A DNA stretch of 64,000 nucleotides, taken from assembly GCF_031348265.1 (NCBI RefSeq), contig NZ_CP133771.1, positions 4,712,001 to 4,776,000 of the forward strand. The letters are read 5' to 3'. Positions 17,182 through 24,953 of this stretch are shown here, one piece after another. This stretch comes from Streptomyces collinus. Its GTDB lineage: Bacteria; Actinomycetota; Actinomycetes; Streptomycetales; Streptomycetaceae. How positions within the stretch are numbered: the first letter of the stretch is position 1; the number at the start of each line of letters is the position of its first letter. The notes below the pieces were generated by a model. It was not told the DNA's origin. It ran no database searches and was given only the letters and a program-made list of their open reading frames with translations. The translations under genes were made by a program, and so were the position numbers.

Positions 17182-18648
17182 ATGCCCGATGTCCGGTTGG
17201 CCTCACCGCAGGGCAAGTGGGTCCTGCTCACCACCGTCCTCGGCTCCAGCATGGCGATGCTGGACTCGACCGTCGTCAATGTCGCCCTGCCCCGCATCGG
17301 CCGCGACCTCGACGCGAACCTGTCCGCCCTGCAGTGGACCGTCAACGCCTACATGGTCACGCTGGCCGGGCTGATCCTGCTGGGCGGGGCGCTCGGGGAC
17401 CGCTTCGGGCGGCGGAAGGTGTTCGTCGTCGGCGTGGTGTGGTTCGCGGTGGCGTCGCTGCTGTGCGGGATCGCGCCGAACGCGGGCGTGCTGATCGCCG
17501 CCCGGGCCCTTCAGGGGATCGGCGGCGCGCTCCTGACCCCCGGATCACTGGCGCTGATCCAGGCGTCCTTCCACCCAGACGACCGGGGGCGGGCGGTGGG
17601 CCTGTGGTCCGGCTTCGGCGGAATCGGGGCGGCGGTCGGGCCGTTCGTCGGCGGCTGGCTGGTGGACGGGCCGGGCTGGCGGTGGGTGTTCCTGCTGAAC
17701 GTGCCGGTGGCCCTGGTGTGCGTGCCGGTCGCGCTGCGGCATGTTCCCGAGTCGGGGGACCAAGGGGCGCACGGGCGGTTCGACGTGCTCGGGGCCGTGC
17801 TGGGGGCGTTGGCGCTCGCGCTGGTGACGTACGCCCTGATCGAGGCCGGCGGGGGCGGTGCGGTGGTGGCCGTCTCGGCGGTGGCGGGGCTGGCCGCGGC
17901 CGTCGCGTTCGTGGTCGTCGAACGGCGCCGGCCCGATCCGATGATGCCGCCGGACATCTTCGCGTCCCGGCAGTTCACGGCCGTCAACCTCGTCACGCTG
18001 TGCGTGTACGCGGCCCTCGGCGGGTTCTTCTTCCTCGCCGCGCTCCAGCTCCAGGTCGTCGTGGGCTACTCCGCTCTCGCCGCCGGTACGGCACTGCTGC
18101 CGACGACCGTGCTGATGCTGCTGCTGTCGGCGCGCTCCGGGGAACTGGCCGACCGGATCGGGCCGCGGATCCCGCTGACGGTGGGACCGCTGCTGTGCGC
18201 GGCCGGGATGCTGCTGATGCTGCGGGTGGGGCCGGGGGCGTCGTACGCGGCCGATGTGCTGCCGGCGCTGCTGGTGCTCGGGCTGGGCATGGTCACGCTG
18301 GTGGCGCCGCTGACGGCCACGGTGCTGGGCTCGGTGAGCGTGGTGCGGGCGGGACTGGCCAGCGGCATCAACAACGCGGCGGCCCGGGCGGCGGGCCTGA
18401 TGGCGGTGGCGGCGCTGCCGCTGCTGACCGGCATGGGGGAGGAGGCGTACCAGGAGCCGGCCGCCTTCGACACGGCGTTCGACAAGGCGATGGGCTGGTG
18501 CGCGGGGGCGCTGGTGGTGGGGGCGTTGATCGCGGCCGCGGTGGTGCGCAGACCGCCGCCGGACTGCAAGCGGCCGGAGTGCCTGCGGCACGGCGGTGTG
18601 ACGGCGCCGCCGCTGGAGGGGGAGCCGGTGCGGGAGCGGTTGGGGTAG
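17182..18648 (+). CDS. DHA2-type MFS drug exporter
   Basis: A 488-residue membrane protein with about 14 TM helices, the EmrB/QacA arrangement. Motif A GDRFGRRKVFVVG follows helix 2, motif C-like ALQGIGGALLTPGSLALI is in helix 5, and the N-terminal MLDSTVVNVALPRIG (motif D1) is intact. It would export drugs or secondary metabolites using the proton gradient. The last 30 codons (about 18564-18648) lie in a 117-bp unit that is repeated downstream, so the present C-terminus may be altered relative to homologues. No adjacent TetR regulator is present. Confidence 0.9.
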   Translation: MPDVRLASPQGKWVLLTTVLGSSMAMLDSTVVNVALPRIGRDLDANLSALQWTVNAYMVTLAGLILLGGALGDRFGRRKVFVVGVVWFAVASLLCGIAPNAGVLIAARALQGIGGALLTPGSLALIQASFHPDDRGRAVGLWSGFGGIGAAVGPFVGGWLVDGPGWRWVFLLNVPVALVCVPVALRHVPESGDQGAHGRFDVLGAVLGALALALVTYALIEAGGGGAVVAVSAVAGLAAAVAFVVVERRRPDPMMPPDIFASRQFTAVNLVTLCVYAALGGFFFLAALQLQVVVGYSALAAGTALLPTTVLMLLLSARSGELADRIGPRIPLTVGPLLCAAGMLLMLRVGPGASYAADVLPALLVLGLGMVTLVAPLTATVLGSVSVVRAGLASGINNAAARAAGLMAVAALPLLTGMGEEAYQEPAAFDTAFDKAMGWCAGALVVGALIAAAVVRRPPPDCKRPECLRHGGVTAPPLEGEPVRERLG

Positions 18649-18797
18649 GCCGGGGTGCCGGTGTGCGGGCTGTCGCCGGGCTGCATGCGGCCGGAGTGCC
18701 TGCGGCACGGCGGTGTGACGGCGCCGCCGCTGGAGGGGGAGCCGGTGCGGAAGCGGTTGGGGTGAGTCGGGGTGCCGGTGCGCGGGCCGCTCCTCGG
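18564..18797 (+). repeat. Two tandem copies of a 117-bp unit at the MFS 3' end
   Basis: The sequence from CTGCAAGCGGCCGGAGTGC (18564 on) recurs from CTGCATGCGGCCGGAGTGC (18681 on) at exactly 117 bp, a multiple of three. The copies differ by a few substitutions, and the second runs to about 18785 before diverging. The first copy contains the MFS stop codon. The second is intergenic. This looks like a recent slippage duplication that trails the gene. Confidence 0.8.
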
Positions 18798-18842
18798 CGG
18801 GACCGGTGCCCGCGGCCGACTGGGATGGCGCAGACTTGGGGC

Positions 18843-19256
18843 ATGTCCATTCACGAGAACCTTCTCGGGGGCCCGCCCCCGACCCACCTCCCCGACGACC
18901 CCGGGCCGCGGGAAATGCTCGCCTCGGGTGCCGCGCCCGCCGAGGTCGCCGGTGCGCACCCCACCTCCTCGCTCGCCTGGGCGCAGCTCGCCGACGAGGC
19001 GTTCGAGCGGGGCGCCGCCGTGGAGTCCTACGCGTACGCGCGCACGGGCTACCACCGCGGTCTGGACGCGCTGCGCCGCAGCGGCTGGAAGGGCCACGGC
19101 CCGGTGCCGTGGGAGCACGAGCCGAACCGCGGCTTCCTGCGGGCCCTGCACGCCCTCGCCCGCGCCGCGCAGGCGATCGGCGAGCAGGAGGAGTACGAGC
19201 GCTGCTCCCAGTTCCTGAAGGACTCCTCGCCGACGGCGGCGCAGGTCCTGGGCTGA
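18843..19256 (+). CDS. DUF3151 family protein
   Basis: A 137-residue soluble protein of the actinobacterial DUF3151 family. Characteristic blocks are LLGGPPPTHLP at the N-terminus, AHPTSSLAWAQLADEAF, AYARTGYHRGLDALRRSGW and GPVPWEHEPNRGFLRALHAL. The middle resembles a tetratricopeptide-type helical pair. No reaction known. It begins ATG with no strong Shine-Dalgarno sequence, which suggests a leaderless or short-leader transcript. Terminator at 19273-19303. Confidence 0.85.
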   Translation: MSIHENLLGGPPPTHLPDDPGPREMLASGAAPAEVAGAHPTSSLAWAQLADEAFERGAAVESYAYARTGYHRGLDALRRSGWKGHGPVPWEHEPNRGFLRALHALARAAQAIGEQEEYERCSQFLKDSSPTAAQVLG

Positions 19257-19272
19257 CGCACGGTCCGTGCAC

Positions 19273-19303
19273 GCGAGGCCCGTCCCCGAAAGGCGGGCCT
19301 TGC
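19273..19303 (+). terminator. Terminator after the DUF3151 gene
   Basis: GCGAGGCCCG and CGGGCCTTGC pair over 10 bp (one G-U) around an 11-base loop, followed by GGTTTCGG, 17 bp after the stop. Confidence 0.7.
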
Positions 19304-19406
19304 GGTTTCGGGGGACGATTGCGCAAGATGCCCTCGGGGACCGGGGCCCCCGTGTCGGATTCGGCAGGGGCGGACCGCTACCCGGAGTTATACGCAGGAG
19401 ACAGCG

Positions 19407-20237
19407 ATGTCCCACGAGGCTCACGAGCCCGAGACCCCGCATCTCGACTTCCACGGCACGACGCCGTACGAGGACTACGTCAAGGCGGACGTACTCACCC
19501 ACCTCCAGCACACCCTCTCCGACGATCCCGGAGAGATGGTCTTCCTGGTCACGACCCAGGTGATGGAGCTGTGGTTCACCGTCATCGTCCACGAGTGGGA
19601 GACGGCCGCGGGCGCGCTCCGGGGTGACGACATCCCGACCGCCGTCCACGCGCTCAAGAGGTCCGTCCGCGAGCTGGAGGCGCTCAACCACTCCTGGAAG
19701 CCGCTCGCCCAGCTCACGCCGGCCCAGTTCAACTCGTACCGCAGCGCCCTCGGCGAGGGATCGGGCTTCCAGTCGGCGATGTACCGCCGCATGGAGTTCC
19801 TGCTCGGCGACAAGTCCGCGTCGATGCTCGTCCCGCACCGGGGCGCACCGCGCGTGCACGCCGAGCTGGAGAAGGCGCTGCACGAGCCGAGCCTGTACGA
19901 CGAGGTCGTGCGGCTGCTGGCGCGGCGCGGGCACGACATCCCGGAGGCCGTGCTGCGGCGCGACGTCTCGAAGCGCTACGAGCCGTCGCCGGAGGTGGAG
20001 GCCGCCTGGACGGCCGTCTACTCGGGCGACGAGAGCGACGAGGTCGCCCGGCTGGGCGAGGCGCTGAGCGACGTCGCCGAGCTGGTGTGGCGCTGGCGCA
20101 ACGACCACCTGGTCGCCACCCGCCGTGCGATGGGGGCCAAGACCGGCACGGGCGGCTCCGCCGGGGTGGCCTGGCTGGAGAAGCGCGCGCAGAAGAACGT
20201 GTTCCCCGAGCTGTGGACGGCGCGGTCCTATGTCTGA
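19407..20237 (+). CDS. kynA: Tryptophan 2,3-dioxygenase
   Basis: A 276-residue heme enzyme that opens the tryptophan indole ring to N-formylkynurenine, the first step of the kynurenine pathway. Seen: DYVKADVL..LQHTLS, the substrate region EMVFLVTTQVMELWFTVI, SGFQSAMYR, and the heme-ligand region WRNDHLVATRRAMGAKTGTGGSAGVAWL with likely proximal His234. Unusually, the distal-pocket residue is Thr50 in VTTQ where bacterial and animal TDOs have His (THQ, from memory). The kynU start overlaps its stop by eight bases. CAGGAGA is the ribosome binding site. Confidence 0.93.
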   Translation: MSHEAHEPETPHLDFHGTTPYEDYVKADVLTHLQHTLSDDPGEMVFLVTTQVMELWFTVIVHEWETAAGALRGDDIPTAVHALKRSVRELEALNHSWKPLAQLTPAQFNSYRSALGEGSGFQSAMYRRMEFLLGDKSASMLVPHRGAPRVHAELEKALHEPSLYDEVVRLLARRGHDIPEAVLRRDVSKRYEPSPEVEAAWTAVYSGDESDEVARLGEALSDVAELVWRWRNDHLVATRRAMGAKTGTGGSAGVAWLEKRAQKNVFPELWTARSYV

Positions 20238-21414
20238 GCCGGCGGAGCGCGCGCAGAAGCTGGACGCCGTCGACGAACTGGCCGACAAGCGCGCCGAGTT
20301 CGTCCTCGACGACGTGGTCTACCTCGACGGCAACTCGCTCGGAGCGCTGCCGGCCGTCGTCCCCGGGCGGGTCGAGGACGTCGTACGCCGCCAGTGGGGC
20401 GAGCTGCGCATCCGGTCCTGGGAGGAGAGCGGCTGGTGGACGGCGCCCGAGCGGATCGGTGACCGGATCGCCCCGCTGGTCGGGGCGGCGCCCGGGCAGA
20501 TCGTCGTGGGCGACTCCACCAGCGTCAACGTCCTCAAGGCACTCGTGGGCGCGGTGCGGATGGCCGGGGAGGGCCGTGACGAGCTGCTCGTCGACGCGAC
20601 GACCTTCCCCACCGACGGGTACATCGCCGAGTCCGCCGCCCGCATGACCGGCTGCACCCTGCGGCCCGTGGCACCGGCGGACGTCCCGGGCGCACTGGGG
20701 GACCGCACCGCCGCGGTCCTCCTCAACCACGTCGACTACCGCACCGGGCGCCTGCACGACCTGCCCGGTCTGACGGCCGCCGTGCGCGCGGCGGGCGCGG
20801 TCGCCGTCTGGGACCTGTGCCACAGCGCGGGCGCCCTGCCGGTCGGGCTGGACGAGCACGGTGTGGACCTCGCGGTCGGCTGCACCTACAAGTACCTGAA
20901 CGGCGGGCCCGGTTCACCGGCGTACCTGTATGTGCGGCGGGAGGTGCAGGACCGCTTCGACTCGCCGCTGCCGGGCTGGAACTCGCACGTCGAGCCGTTC
21001 GGGATGCGGAGCGACTTCGAGGCCGCCCCCGGCGCCCTGCGCGGCCGGGTCGGCACGCCCGACATCCTCTCCATGCTCGCCCTGGAGGCGGCCCTTGAGG
21101 TGTGGGACGGGGTGACGGTCGAGGCGGTGCGGGCCAAGTCCCTCGCGCTGACGGACTTCTTCCTGGAGTGCGTGGCGGCGTACGTGCCCGAGGGCCGGGT
21201 CGAGTGCGTGACGCCGGTGGCGCACGGGGAGCGGGGCAGCCAGATCGCGCTGCGCTGCGACGACGCCGGTGACGTGATGAAGCGGCTGATCGATCGGGGT
21301 GTGGTCGGTGACTTCCGGGCCCCGGACGTGCTGCGCTTCGGCTTCACGCCGCTGTACGTCGGGTTCGCCGACGTGGAGCGGGCGGCGCGGGTGCTGGCGC
21401 AGACTCTGGCCTGA
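20230..21414 (+). CDS. kynU: Kynureninase
   Basis: A 394-residue PLP enzyme cleaving kynurenine to anthranilate and alanine. Diagnostic blocks are YLDGNSLGALP (residues 31-41), DSTSVNVLK, FPTDGY (126-131), NHVDYRTGR, VWDLCHSAGALP with D195, and the Schiff-base lysine K221 in GCTYKYLNGGPGSPAYLY. It is translationally coupled to kynA by an eight-base overlap. With the hydrolase downstream it completes conversion of tryptophan to anthranilate, which can feed secondary metabolism or catabolism. Confidence 0.95.
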   Translation: MSEPAERAQKLDAVDELADKRAEFVLDDVVYLDGNSLGALPAVVPGRVEDVVRRQWGELRIRSWEESGWWTAPERIGDRIAPLVGAAPGQIVVGDSTSVNVLKALVGAVRMAGEGRDELLVDATTFPTDGYIAESAARMTGCTLRPVAPADVPGALGDRTAAVLLNHVDYRTGRLHDLPGLTAAVRAAGAVAVWDLCHSAGALPVGLDEHGVDLAVGCTYKYLNGGPGSPAYLYVRREVQDRFDSPLPGWNSHVEPFGMRSDFEAAPGALRGRVGTPDILSMLALEAALEVWDGVTVEAVRAKSLALTDFFLECVAAYVPEGRVECVTPVAHGERGSQIALRCDDAGDVMKRLIDRGVVGDFRAPDVLRFGFTPLYVGFADVERAARVLAQTLA

Positions 21415-21420
21415 GCGGCG

Positions 21421-21458
21421 GCGGGGCCGGGACGGCCCTGTGCTTGTCCCGGCCCCGC
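21421..21458 (+). terminator. Terminator of the kynA-kynU transcript
   Basis: GCGGGGCCGGGAC and GTCCCGGCCCCGC form a perfect 13-bp stem with a 12-base loop. It begins seven bases after the kynU stop and separates kynU from the hydrolase gene, which therefore probably has its own promoter. Confidence 0.85.
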
Positions 21459-21481
21459 GGTGTCCGTCCCGTCTTCACCGA

Positions 21482-21513
21482 GCGTGACATCTGCATGTCC
21501 GCGCATGTCACGC
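21482..21513. promoter_or_regulatory. Inverted repeat operator upstream of the formamidase-like gene
   Basis: GCGTGACAT (21482-21490) and ATGTCACGC (21505-21513) are perfect 9-bp inverted arms 14 bp apart. The motif GCATGTC also occurs twice inside in direct orientation (21493 and 21503). It lies 78 bp before the ATG of the hydrolase, after the kynU terminator, where a promoter is expected. Confidence 0.6.
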
Positions 21514-21590
21514 GCCTGGTACCGTCCCGGCCAACGGCTGACCCCCTCAACTGGTCCGCCGCGTACGGTTCATCGCTGGAAGGTTGGAGC

Positions 21591-22454
21591 ATGACGGACG
21601 ACGTCGCAGCAGCACGGGCCGCTGCCGAGGAGAAGTCGGCCTTCTCCCACGCGCCCGTCGACCCCGACGCCACCGCGGCCTACGGCGACCATCCCGACCA
21701 GGTGATCGACTTCTTCGCACCGCGCCGGGCCGGCGGCCCCGGACCGGCCCCGGTCGTCGTCGTGCTGCACGGCGGCGCCTGGCGGGCGCCCTACGACCGG
21801 CGTCATATCAGCCCGTTCGCGGAGTTCCTCGCCCGCCGGGGGTTCGCCGTGGCCGGCGTCGAGTACCGGCGCGGCGGCGACACCGACTCCCTCGCGGGCC
21901 GCTGGCCCGACACCTTCGACGACGTCGCGGCGGCGCTGGACGCCCTGCCCGCGCTGGTACGGGAGTTGCTGCCGCAGGCCGACCCGCGCCGTACGGTCCT
22001 CACGGGCCACTCGGCGGGCGGGCACCTCGCGCTGTGGGGTGCCGCCCGGCACGTCCTGCCGGCGGACTCGCCCTGGCGCAGCGGCAGTCCGGTGACGCTG
22101 CGCGGCGTCGTCGCCCTCGCCCCGATCGCGGACCTGGCGATCGCCGACAAGCTGGACGTGTGCGGTGGCGCCGCGCGTCAACTCCTCGGCGGGGACGAGC
22201 ACTTCGCCGAGCGGCAGCCGTACGCGGACCCGGCGCTGCTGCTGCCCACGGGCATCGCCACCACCCTCGTGCAGGGCCGCGCGGACCTCGACGTGCCGCA
22301 GGCGGTCGCCGAGTCGTACGCGGAGGCGGCGGCGAAGGCCGGGGAGATGGTGGGGGTGACGCTGCTGGAGGACGTGGGCCACTTCCCGCTCATCGACCCG
22401 GCGGCCGACGCGTGCGCGGTGGTGGTGGAGGAGATCGCGCAGCTGGCCTGGTGA
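21591..22454 (+). CDS. Alpha/beta hydrolase, kynurenine formamidase-like
   Basis: A 287-residue alpha/beta hydrolase. The oxyanion motif HGGAW (residues 60-64) and nucleophile elbow TGHSAGGHLALWG (Ser141) are those of the arylformamidase/carboxylesterase group, and a late GHFPLID supplies the catalytic His. Kynurenine formamidase hydrolyses N-formylkynurenine to kynurenine, precisely the step between KynA and KynU, which lie immediately upstream. Context plus motif makes this the best assignment, but esterase activity on other substrates cannot be excluded. ATG 21591 follows GGTTGGAGC. Confidence 0.8.
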   Translation: MTDDVAAARAAAEEKSAFSHAPVDPDATAAYGDHPDQVIDFFAPRRAGGPGPAPVVVVLHGGAWRAPYDRRHISPFAEFLARRGFAVAGVEYRRGGDTDSLAGRWPDTFDDVAAALDALPALVRELLPQADPRRTVLTGHSAGGHLALWGAARHVLPADSPWRSGSPVTLRGVVALAPIADLAIADKLDVCGGAARQLLGGDEHFAERQPYADPALLLPTGIATTLVQGRADLDVPQAVAESYAEAAAKAGEMVGVTLLEDVGHFPLIDPAADACAVVVEEIAQLAW

Positions 22455-22753
22455 GGGGCCCGGTGGCCCGGTAGCCCATGGGGGCTGCCCATGGAGCGCG
22501 GCCTCTGGGGCGCGGCCTCTGGAGAGCTGCCCCGGGCGCTGGCCACTGGAGAGCTGCCCCAGGGGCGCTGGACTCTGGAAAGCCCAAGGGGACCCCGGAG
22601 AGCAGCCCCTTAAGAGGGGTCCCGGGGCATACCCGTAGTACCTGAGAGCTACGCCGCAGGTGAGTTCCCGGGTGGGACGCGGACGAGGTGTCCCGCTCCG
22701 TAACTTCCCTTCCATGCAGACCCGATGGCCGGGTGCGCTGGAGGGGGACGACC
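22455..22753. promoter_or_regulatory. Repeat-rich promoter region of the first two-component operon
   Basis: Gene-free. 22497-22580 contains two copies of GCGCGGCCTCTGG and two of CTGGAGAGCTGCCCC with short variations. A hairpin follows: GGGGACCCC (from 22588) can pair with GGGGTCCC (22616-22623), or alternatively CCCCT (22606) with AGGGG (22615), two mutually exclusive folds. The 17-bp motif shared with the second two-component promoter lies at 22632-22648. GGAGGGGG before 22754 is the ribosome binding site. Confidence 0.6.
22632..22648 (+). promoter_or_regulatory. Shared motif copy 1, candidate response-regulator site
   Basis: CCCGTAGTACCTGAGAG followed by CTACGCCGCAGG. The 17 bases are identical to 27024-27040, upstream of the second two-component system, and the flank ACGCCG is also kept. 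In this copy GTAG and CTAC form an inverted repeat separated by ten bases. It is 105 bp before the first gene of the operon. Confidence 0.65.
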
Positions 22754-23752
22754 ATGGGGTCCGCACCGCAGTACCGCTGTGACGGCGGCAGGCGCCGCGC
22801 CGGCCGATGGCGCCGAGCCGCGCTCGCCGCCCTCATCACCGGTGCGGTGGTCGTCCCCCTTTCCGGGGCCGTACGACCGCAGACCCCCGCACCGGCCCCC
22901 GCCGACCTCGCCCCTCTCAGCGCGTCGACGCTCGCCGAGGCGTACGCGGCCAACCGGGCCAACGCCGCCGAGGCGGCCCGTACGGCCGCCGTCCACCACG
23001 ATCGCGACCGTGCCGCGACGGACCGTCGTCTGGCCGGCCCGGCCCGGCACCTCCTGCGGTTCGACGGCCGCGGCTCCGGCCGGGTGACGGAGGTCCTCGG
23101 CGACCTCGCCCGCGCCGACCGCATCGCCGTCCTGGTCCCCGGATCCGACACGAGCCTCGACACCTACGGCCGGTTCCACGCGGCGGCCGCCGCCTTGTAC
23201 CGGCAGCTCGACCGGCAGGCCCCGGCCGGCACGCGCACCGCGGTCGTGGCCTGGCTGGGCTACGAGACGCCGGGCACGGTCAGCACGACCGTCACGACGA
23301 CCGGCAGGGCCGAGCAGGCGGCACCGCACCTGCGCGCGCTCGTGGCCGACCTGCGTGCCATAGCGGGCACCGGACCGCGCATCTCCCTGCTGTGCCACTC
23401 GTACGGCTCGGTGGTCTGCGGCCGTGCCGCCGCCGGGCTCGCCGTCGACGACATCGCGCTCGTCGGCAGCCCGGGCACCGGTGCCGGCACCGCTGCCGGC
23501 CTGCACACCCGCGCCCGCGTCTGGGCGGCCCGGGGCGGTGACGACTGGGTGGGGAACGTCCCGCACGTCGACCTGGACCTGTTCGGCACCACGGTCGGCT
23601 TCGGCACCGACCCCGTCTCCCCGGCCTTCGGCGCCCGGGTCTTCACGGCGGGCGACGGCGGCCACAGCGACTACTTCAGGCCCGGCTCGGCCTCCCTGAC
23701 CAACCTGGCCCGGATCGTCCTCGGCGAGACCAAGGCGGTGACCCATGACTGA
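22754..23752 (+). CDS. Secreted alpha/beta hydrolase (DUF1023-like)
   Basis: A 332-residue exported hydrolase. Arg-rich N-terminus (RRRAGRWRRAALAAL) with hydrophobic core and GAVVVP.. cleavage region is a Sec or Tat-like signal. The catalytic domain has DRIAVLVPGSDTSLDTYGRF, VVAWLGYETPG, the nucleophile elbow LLCHSYGSVVCG, DWVGNVPHVDLDLFG and GGHSDYF near the end. These blocks match the actinobacterial DUF1023 alpha/beta hydrolases. It overlaps the acyltransferase by eight bases, and the pair probably modifies the cell envelope under control of the downstream kinase. Confidence 0.8.
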   Translation: MGSAPQYRCDGGRRRAGRWRRAALAALITGAVVVPLSGAVRPQTPAPAPADLAPLSASTLAEAYAANRANAAEAARTAAVHHDRDRAATDRRLAGPARHLLRFDGRGSGRVTEVLGDLARADRIAVLVPGSDTSLDTYGRFHAAAAALYRQLDRQAPAGTRTAVVAWLGYETPGTVSTTVTTTGRAEQAAPHLRALVADLRAIAGTGPRISLLCHSYGSVVCGRAAAGLAVDDIALVGSPGTGAGTAAGLHTRARVWAARGGDDWVGNVPHVDLDLFGTTVGFGTDPVSPAFGARVFTAGDGGHSDYFRPGSASLTNLARIVLGETKAVTHD

Positions 23753-24953
23753 CATCGGCGTACGCGCCCTGCGGCAGGGAGTGCGACGGGGCGCCGGCCG
23801 CATCGGCGCGGCCACCCCGCCCGGCCGGGACCGGGCCGTGGACGCCCTGCGGGCCGCCGCCGTCCTCGGCGTCGTCCTCGGGCACTGGCTGGTCACGGCC
23901 CTGGTCTCCGACGGCCGCGCCCTGCGCACGGCGAGCCCGCTGCAGCACATGCCCTGGCTGACGCCCGTCTCCTGGATGTTCCAGACACTCGCCGTGTTCT
24001 TCCTGGTCGGGGGCCATGTCGCCACCCGCAGCCATGCCTCGGCCCGGGACCGGGGGATCCCGTACCACCAGTGGCTGACGTCCCGGCTGTCCCGGCTGTT
24101 CAAGCCGGTCGCCGCCGTCCTCACCCTGTGGACGGTCGCCGCCGTCGCGCTGCTGCTGTCGGGCACCGAGTACGGCACGGTGCGCACGCTGGTGAAGCTG
24201 GCCCTGTCCCCCCTGTGGTTCCTCGTGGTGTTCGCGGGCCTGACGGCGGCGACCCCGCTGCTCGCCCGGCTCAACCCGCTCTGGCCGCTGGCCGTCGTGC
24301 TGCACGTGGACCTGCTGCGCTTCGGCCTCGGCGGCCCCTCCTGGCTGGGCTGGGTGAACGTGGCGGCCGCCTGGGCGGTGCCCTACACGCTGGGCGCGGC
24401 CTGGACCCGCGGCGAACTGGAGCGCCGGCGTGCGGGCTGGGTCCTGCTGGGTGCCGGGGCGGCGGCGACCGCGGCGCTCGTGGCGTGGGCGGGCTACCCC
24501 GCGGCCATGGTCGGCGTCCCGGGCGAGGGCGTGTCCAACCTGGATCCGCCGACGCTGGCCGTCGTCACGTTCGGCCTGGCCCAGTGCGGCCTTGCCCTGC
24601 TGCTGCGCGAGCGGCTGCGGCGGGCGATGCGCCGTCCCGTGGCGTGGGCGGCGGTGGCGCTCGTCAACCTCTCCGTGATGACCGTTTTCCTCTGGCACCA
24701 GACGGCCCTGATGGCCACGACCGCCACCGGCCTCCTCGCAGGCAGGCTCCCGGGTCTGCACACGCGGCCCGACGGCCTCGGCTGGGTCGGGCTCCGGCTG
24801 CTGTGGCTGCCCGTGTTCGCACTGGCCCTCGCGGCCTGCTGGGCCGCCTTCCGCTCTTTCGAGCGAGGCGGCGGCCGGGGCCGCAGGTCGCGGGTGGTGC
24901 GGGCGCACCGTCCGTCCGGCCGGGGCGCAGCGGCGAAGGCGCGCCATGTCTAG
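23745..24953 (+). CDS. Acyltransferase 3 family membrane protein
   Basis: A 402-residue protein with about ten TM helices. The family start RDRAVDALRAAAVLGVVLGHWLV (R..D..R...I..V...H) with His at about residue 47 is intact, followed by VFFLVGGHVATRS and SRLSRLFKPV. Such proteins O-acylate polysaccharides, peptidoglycan or antibiotics at the membrane. The gene overlaps the hydrolase upstream and the kinase downstream by eight bases, giving one translationally coupled set. An acylation/deacylation pair with its own sensor is a plausible reading. Confidence 0.85.
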   Translation: MTDIGVRALRQGVRRGAGRIGAATPPGRDRAVDALRAAAVLGVVLGHWLVTALVSDGRALRTASPLQHMPWLTPVSWMFQTLAVFFLVGGHVATRSHASARDRGIPYHQWLTSRLSRLFKPVAAVLTLWTVAAVALLLSGTEYGTVRTLVKLALSPLWFLVVFAGLTAATPLLARLNPLWPLAVVLHVDLLRFGLGGPSWLGWVNVAAAWAVPYTLGAAWTRGELERRRAGWVLLGAGAAATAALVAWAGYPAAMVGVPGEGVSNLDPPTLAVVTFGLAQCGLALLLRERLRRAMRRPVAWAAVALVNLSVMTVFLWHQTALMATTATGLLAGRLPGLHTRPDGLGWVGLRLLWLPVFALALAACWAAFRSFERGGGRGRRSRVVRAHRPSGRGAAAKARHV

